Shown piece by piece: positions 62,390 to 64,000 of a DNA stretch of 64,000 bases. The notes below the pieces were generated by a model. That model saw nothing but the letters and a program-made list of their open reading frames with translations. It made no database searches and was not told where the DNA came from. The position numbers and the translations under genes were made by a program. Each line of letters begins with the position of its first letter. Within the stretch, counting starts at the first letter, position 1. The stretch covers positions 62,001-126,000 of the forward strand of contig JACPPF010000158.1 of assembly GCA_016191165.1 (NCBI GenBank). Direction: 5' to 3'. The stretch comes from Planctomycetota bacterium (GTDB lineage: Bacteria; Planctomycetota; Planctomycetia; Gemmatales; Gemmataceae).

Positions 62390-62471
62390 CGTAGGGTGCG
62401 TCAAGCGCAGCGCGGACGCACCACGTTTTGCCAAGGCTCGGTGGGCCTCGCTGCGCTCGACCCACCCTACG
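62390..62471. repeat. inverted repeat between divergent hydrolase genes
   Basis: CGTAGGGTGCGTCAAGCGCA at the left and TGCGCTCGACCCACCCTACG at the right pair with mismatches. The inner halves pair again (GGGTGCGTC with GACGCACC-like, GTGGGC with GACCCAC). The GCGCAGCG core links it to the 7422 and 41859 repeats. Confidence 0.8.
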
Positions 62472-62482
62472 AGGTTCTTCCT

Positions 62483-64000
62483 ATGCGCTATTTGTTCGCG
62501 TTTATCATTCTACTTTTCCCCTTCGCGCTCGGTGCTCAGGAAAAAAAGCAACCCAAACCCGGCGACGTGATGATCGAGAAGTATCTCGCTGCCGAAGCCG
62601 ACAAGCTCTCGAAGAATTTTCTCGACGGCGCCAAGACGATTGCCCAGTGGAAAGCGAATCGGCCACGTCTTTATCGCGAGTACATGGACATGCTCGGGCT
62701 CTGGCCGATGCCGGAGAAGACGCCGCTGAAGGCGACGGTGACGGGGACGGTGGAGGCGCATGGGGTTGTTGTTGAAAAGGTGCATTTTCAATCGAAGCCG
62801 GGGCTTTATGTGACGGCGAATGTTTATCGGCCTAAAGCCAACGCTCCATCCCGCGGCCTTTCGGCCGCGGGCGTGAAGTATCCTGCTGTGGTCTATGTTT
62901 GTGGGCATTCGGGGCGGGGGCGCGACGGGGTCAAGACGGCGTTTCAAGACCACGGCTTCTGGTTCGCGAACAACGGCTACGTCTGCATCGTCCTCGACAC
63001 GCTTCAACTTGGCGAAATCCCCGGGGTGCATCACGGCACCTATGGCAGACCGTGGGGGCATCTTGGTTCATGGCTAACCAGCCGGGAGCGCAAGGGACCG
63101 GACATCGCCGAGAAAATGAAGAATCACAATCGCTTCTGGTGGCACTCAATCGGCTACAGCCCCGCCGCGGTCGAATGCTGGAACGGCATCCGGGCCATCG
63201 ATTATCTCCTGACGCGCGACGACGTCGATCCCGAAAAAATAGGCGTCACCGGCATCTCCGGCGGCGGCGCGGCGACGTTCTGGATCGCCGCCGCCGATGA
63301 CCGCGTCAAGGTCGCCGTCCCGGTCAGCGGCATGAGCGACCTCGAATTCTACATCAAGAACAAGGGCATCAACGGCCATTGCGATTGCATGTTCCTTTAC
63401 AACACGTACCAGTGGGACTGGACAACCATAGCGGCCCTGGTCGCGCCCAGACCGATGCTGTTCGCCAACAGCGACAAGGACCCGATCTTCCCGATGGACG
63501 CCAACCGCCGCATTTTTGCGAAACTCCAGAAGATCTACGGCATGTACCGTACCGACGCCCGCGGCCGAAAGGCCGCGGGATTAGTACAAGAGTACGTCAG
63601 CGAGGGCGGCCACGACTACCGCACCGACCTGCGCCTCGCGATCTTCCGCTTCTTCAACAAGCACCTCAAAGGCGACGCCAAAGCCAAGGTCGAAGACAGC
63701 GCCAGCTACACGCCGCTCGAAGGCAAGAAGCTGCGCGTATTCCCGACCGACGCCGATTTGCCGAAAGACGCGATCAATCACAAGATCGACGAGACGTTCA
63801 TCCTGGCCGCGAAAGTGACGTTGCCGGAGAGGGGGAAGTTTGCGGAGTGGAAGAAGGGCAAGATGGTCGTCCTTCGCCATAAAGTGTTCCCCTATTTCAC
63901 TCAAAGAATCGCTCCCGAACGGATCATCCTCGAAGAAATCGGTTTTGGGATGAGTGTCCGTGGAGGTTGCGTAACCGAAGGGCCGGTGGTGGTTGACATC
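62483..64000 (+). CDS. exported alpha/beta hydrolase interrupted in frame by two REP palindromes (3' end beyond window)
   Basis: 506 residues are visible from the ATG at 62483, and the frame is open at the window edge. Signal peptide MRYLFAFIILLFPFALGAQ. A helical N-terminus (about 25-95) leads into an alpha/beta-hydrolase core: YPAVVYVCGHSGRGRDG, the nucleophile elbow GVTGISGGGAATFW near 258, an acid in NSDKDPIFPMD and a histidine in SEGGHDYRTD. The layout fits the acetyl-xylan-esterase-like family common in planctomycetes. Two REP palindromes are translated: PSRGLSAAGV near 123-132 and DARGRKAAGL near 358-367, both where other members are expected to have short loops. The frame survives both insertions. 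Confidence 0.85.
   Translation, partial: MRYLFAFIILLFPFALGAQEKKQPKPGDVMIEKYLAAEADKLSKNFLDGAKTIAQWKANRPRLYREYMDMLGLWPMPEKTPLKATVTGTVEAHGVVVEKVHFQSKPGLYVTANVYRPKANAPSRGLSAAGVKYPAVVYVCGHSGRGRDGVKTAFQDHGFWFANNGYVCIVLDTLQLGEIPGVHHGTYGRPWGHLGSWLTSRERKGPDIAEKMKNHNRFWWHSIGYSPAAVECWNGIRAIDYLLTRDDVDPEKIGVTGISGGGAATFWIAAADDRVKVAVPVSGMSDLEFYIKNKGINGHCDCMFLYNTYQWDWTTIAALVAPRPMLFANSDKDPIFPMDANRRIFAKLQKIYGMYRTDARGRKAAGLVQEYVSEGGHDYRTDLRLAIFRFFNKHLKGDAKAKVEDSASYTPLEGKKLRVFPTDADLPKDAINHKIDETFILAAKVTLPERGKFAEWKKGKMVVLRHKVFPYFTQRIAPERIILEEIGFGMSVRGGCVTEGPVVVDI
62848..62874. repeat. REP-like palindrome inside a coding sequence, copy 1
   Basis: ATCCCGCGGCC, TTTC, GGCCGCGGGCGT: same unit as the palindromes around the RAYT gene (5607-6383), with G/C in place of one A/T pair. 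It is read in frame as SRGLSAAG. Confidence 0.9.
63555..63583. repeat. REP-like palindrome inside a coding sequence, copy 2 (inverted)
   Basis: CGCCCGCGGCC, GAAA, GGCCGCGGGATTA: the reverse orientation of the copy at 62848, in the same gene and also in frame, read as ARGRKAAGL. Confidence 0.9.

Overview
The window looks like a chromosomal piece of a planctomycete, probably close to Gemmata (Gemmataceae). The clues are three Ser/Thr protein kinases in 27 kb, an ECF sigma factor coupled to a kinase, a DUF1559 pseudopilin-like protein, two DUF1080 proteins, planctomycete-type cytochrome c domains, many exported hydrolases, GC-rich DNA and numerous intergenic palindromic repeats. No rRNA, tRNA or CRISPR array was recognised. 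The taxonomic call is an inference from gene content.

Layout. 1-2669: 3'-truncated kinase-ATPase-TPR regulator (minus). 3054-8958: translation operon infC-rpmI-rplT-pheS-pheT (minus). Every junction in it carries a palindromic repeat, and the pheS/pheT junction also carries a REP-associated tyrosine transposase (RAYT). 9174-10684: three paralogous small membrane proteins, the last one truncated. 10839-19073: exported copper-amine-oxidase-like protein, esterase, glycerate 2-kinase and an unknown exported protein. 19413-24698: tail-anchored kinase, divergent FHA-GAF-HD-GYP protein and a four-S1-domain protein. 24760-32033: ECF sigma factor translationally coupled to a membrane kinase with two c-type haem motifs, divergent from a 1539-residue protein with a degenerate caspase-like domain. 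32345-39108: Ada, an LplT-like MFS-acyltransferase fusion, two DUF1080 proteins, a ceramidase-like protein and a membrane partner. 39433-43306: DUF1559 protein, metK and two exported SAM-methyltransferase-like proteins. 43562-54718: very large alpha-2-macroglobulin, argG, DUF1801 protein and a BNR beta-propeller protein with embedded PDZ domains. 54774-58942: DinB-like protein and a cyanate module (cynS, a fused binding-protein/permease, ATPase). 59056-64000: DUF2330 protein, a tandem alpha/beta hydrolase and a truncated alpha/beta hydrolase.

Three observations stand out most. (1) The last gene carries two palindromes of the same family that flanks the RAYT, both in frame and in opposite orientations, each adding about ten residues to the protein. 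(2) The sigma/kinase/haem/pseudo-caspase cluster looks like an uncharacterised membrane signalling module. (3) The cyanate transporter binding protein and permease are one polypeptide. Several longer intergenic repeat families, some with terminal inverted repeats, suggest past activity of non-autonomous elements. Homology calls come from reading motifs in the translations. No database search was run.
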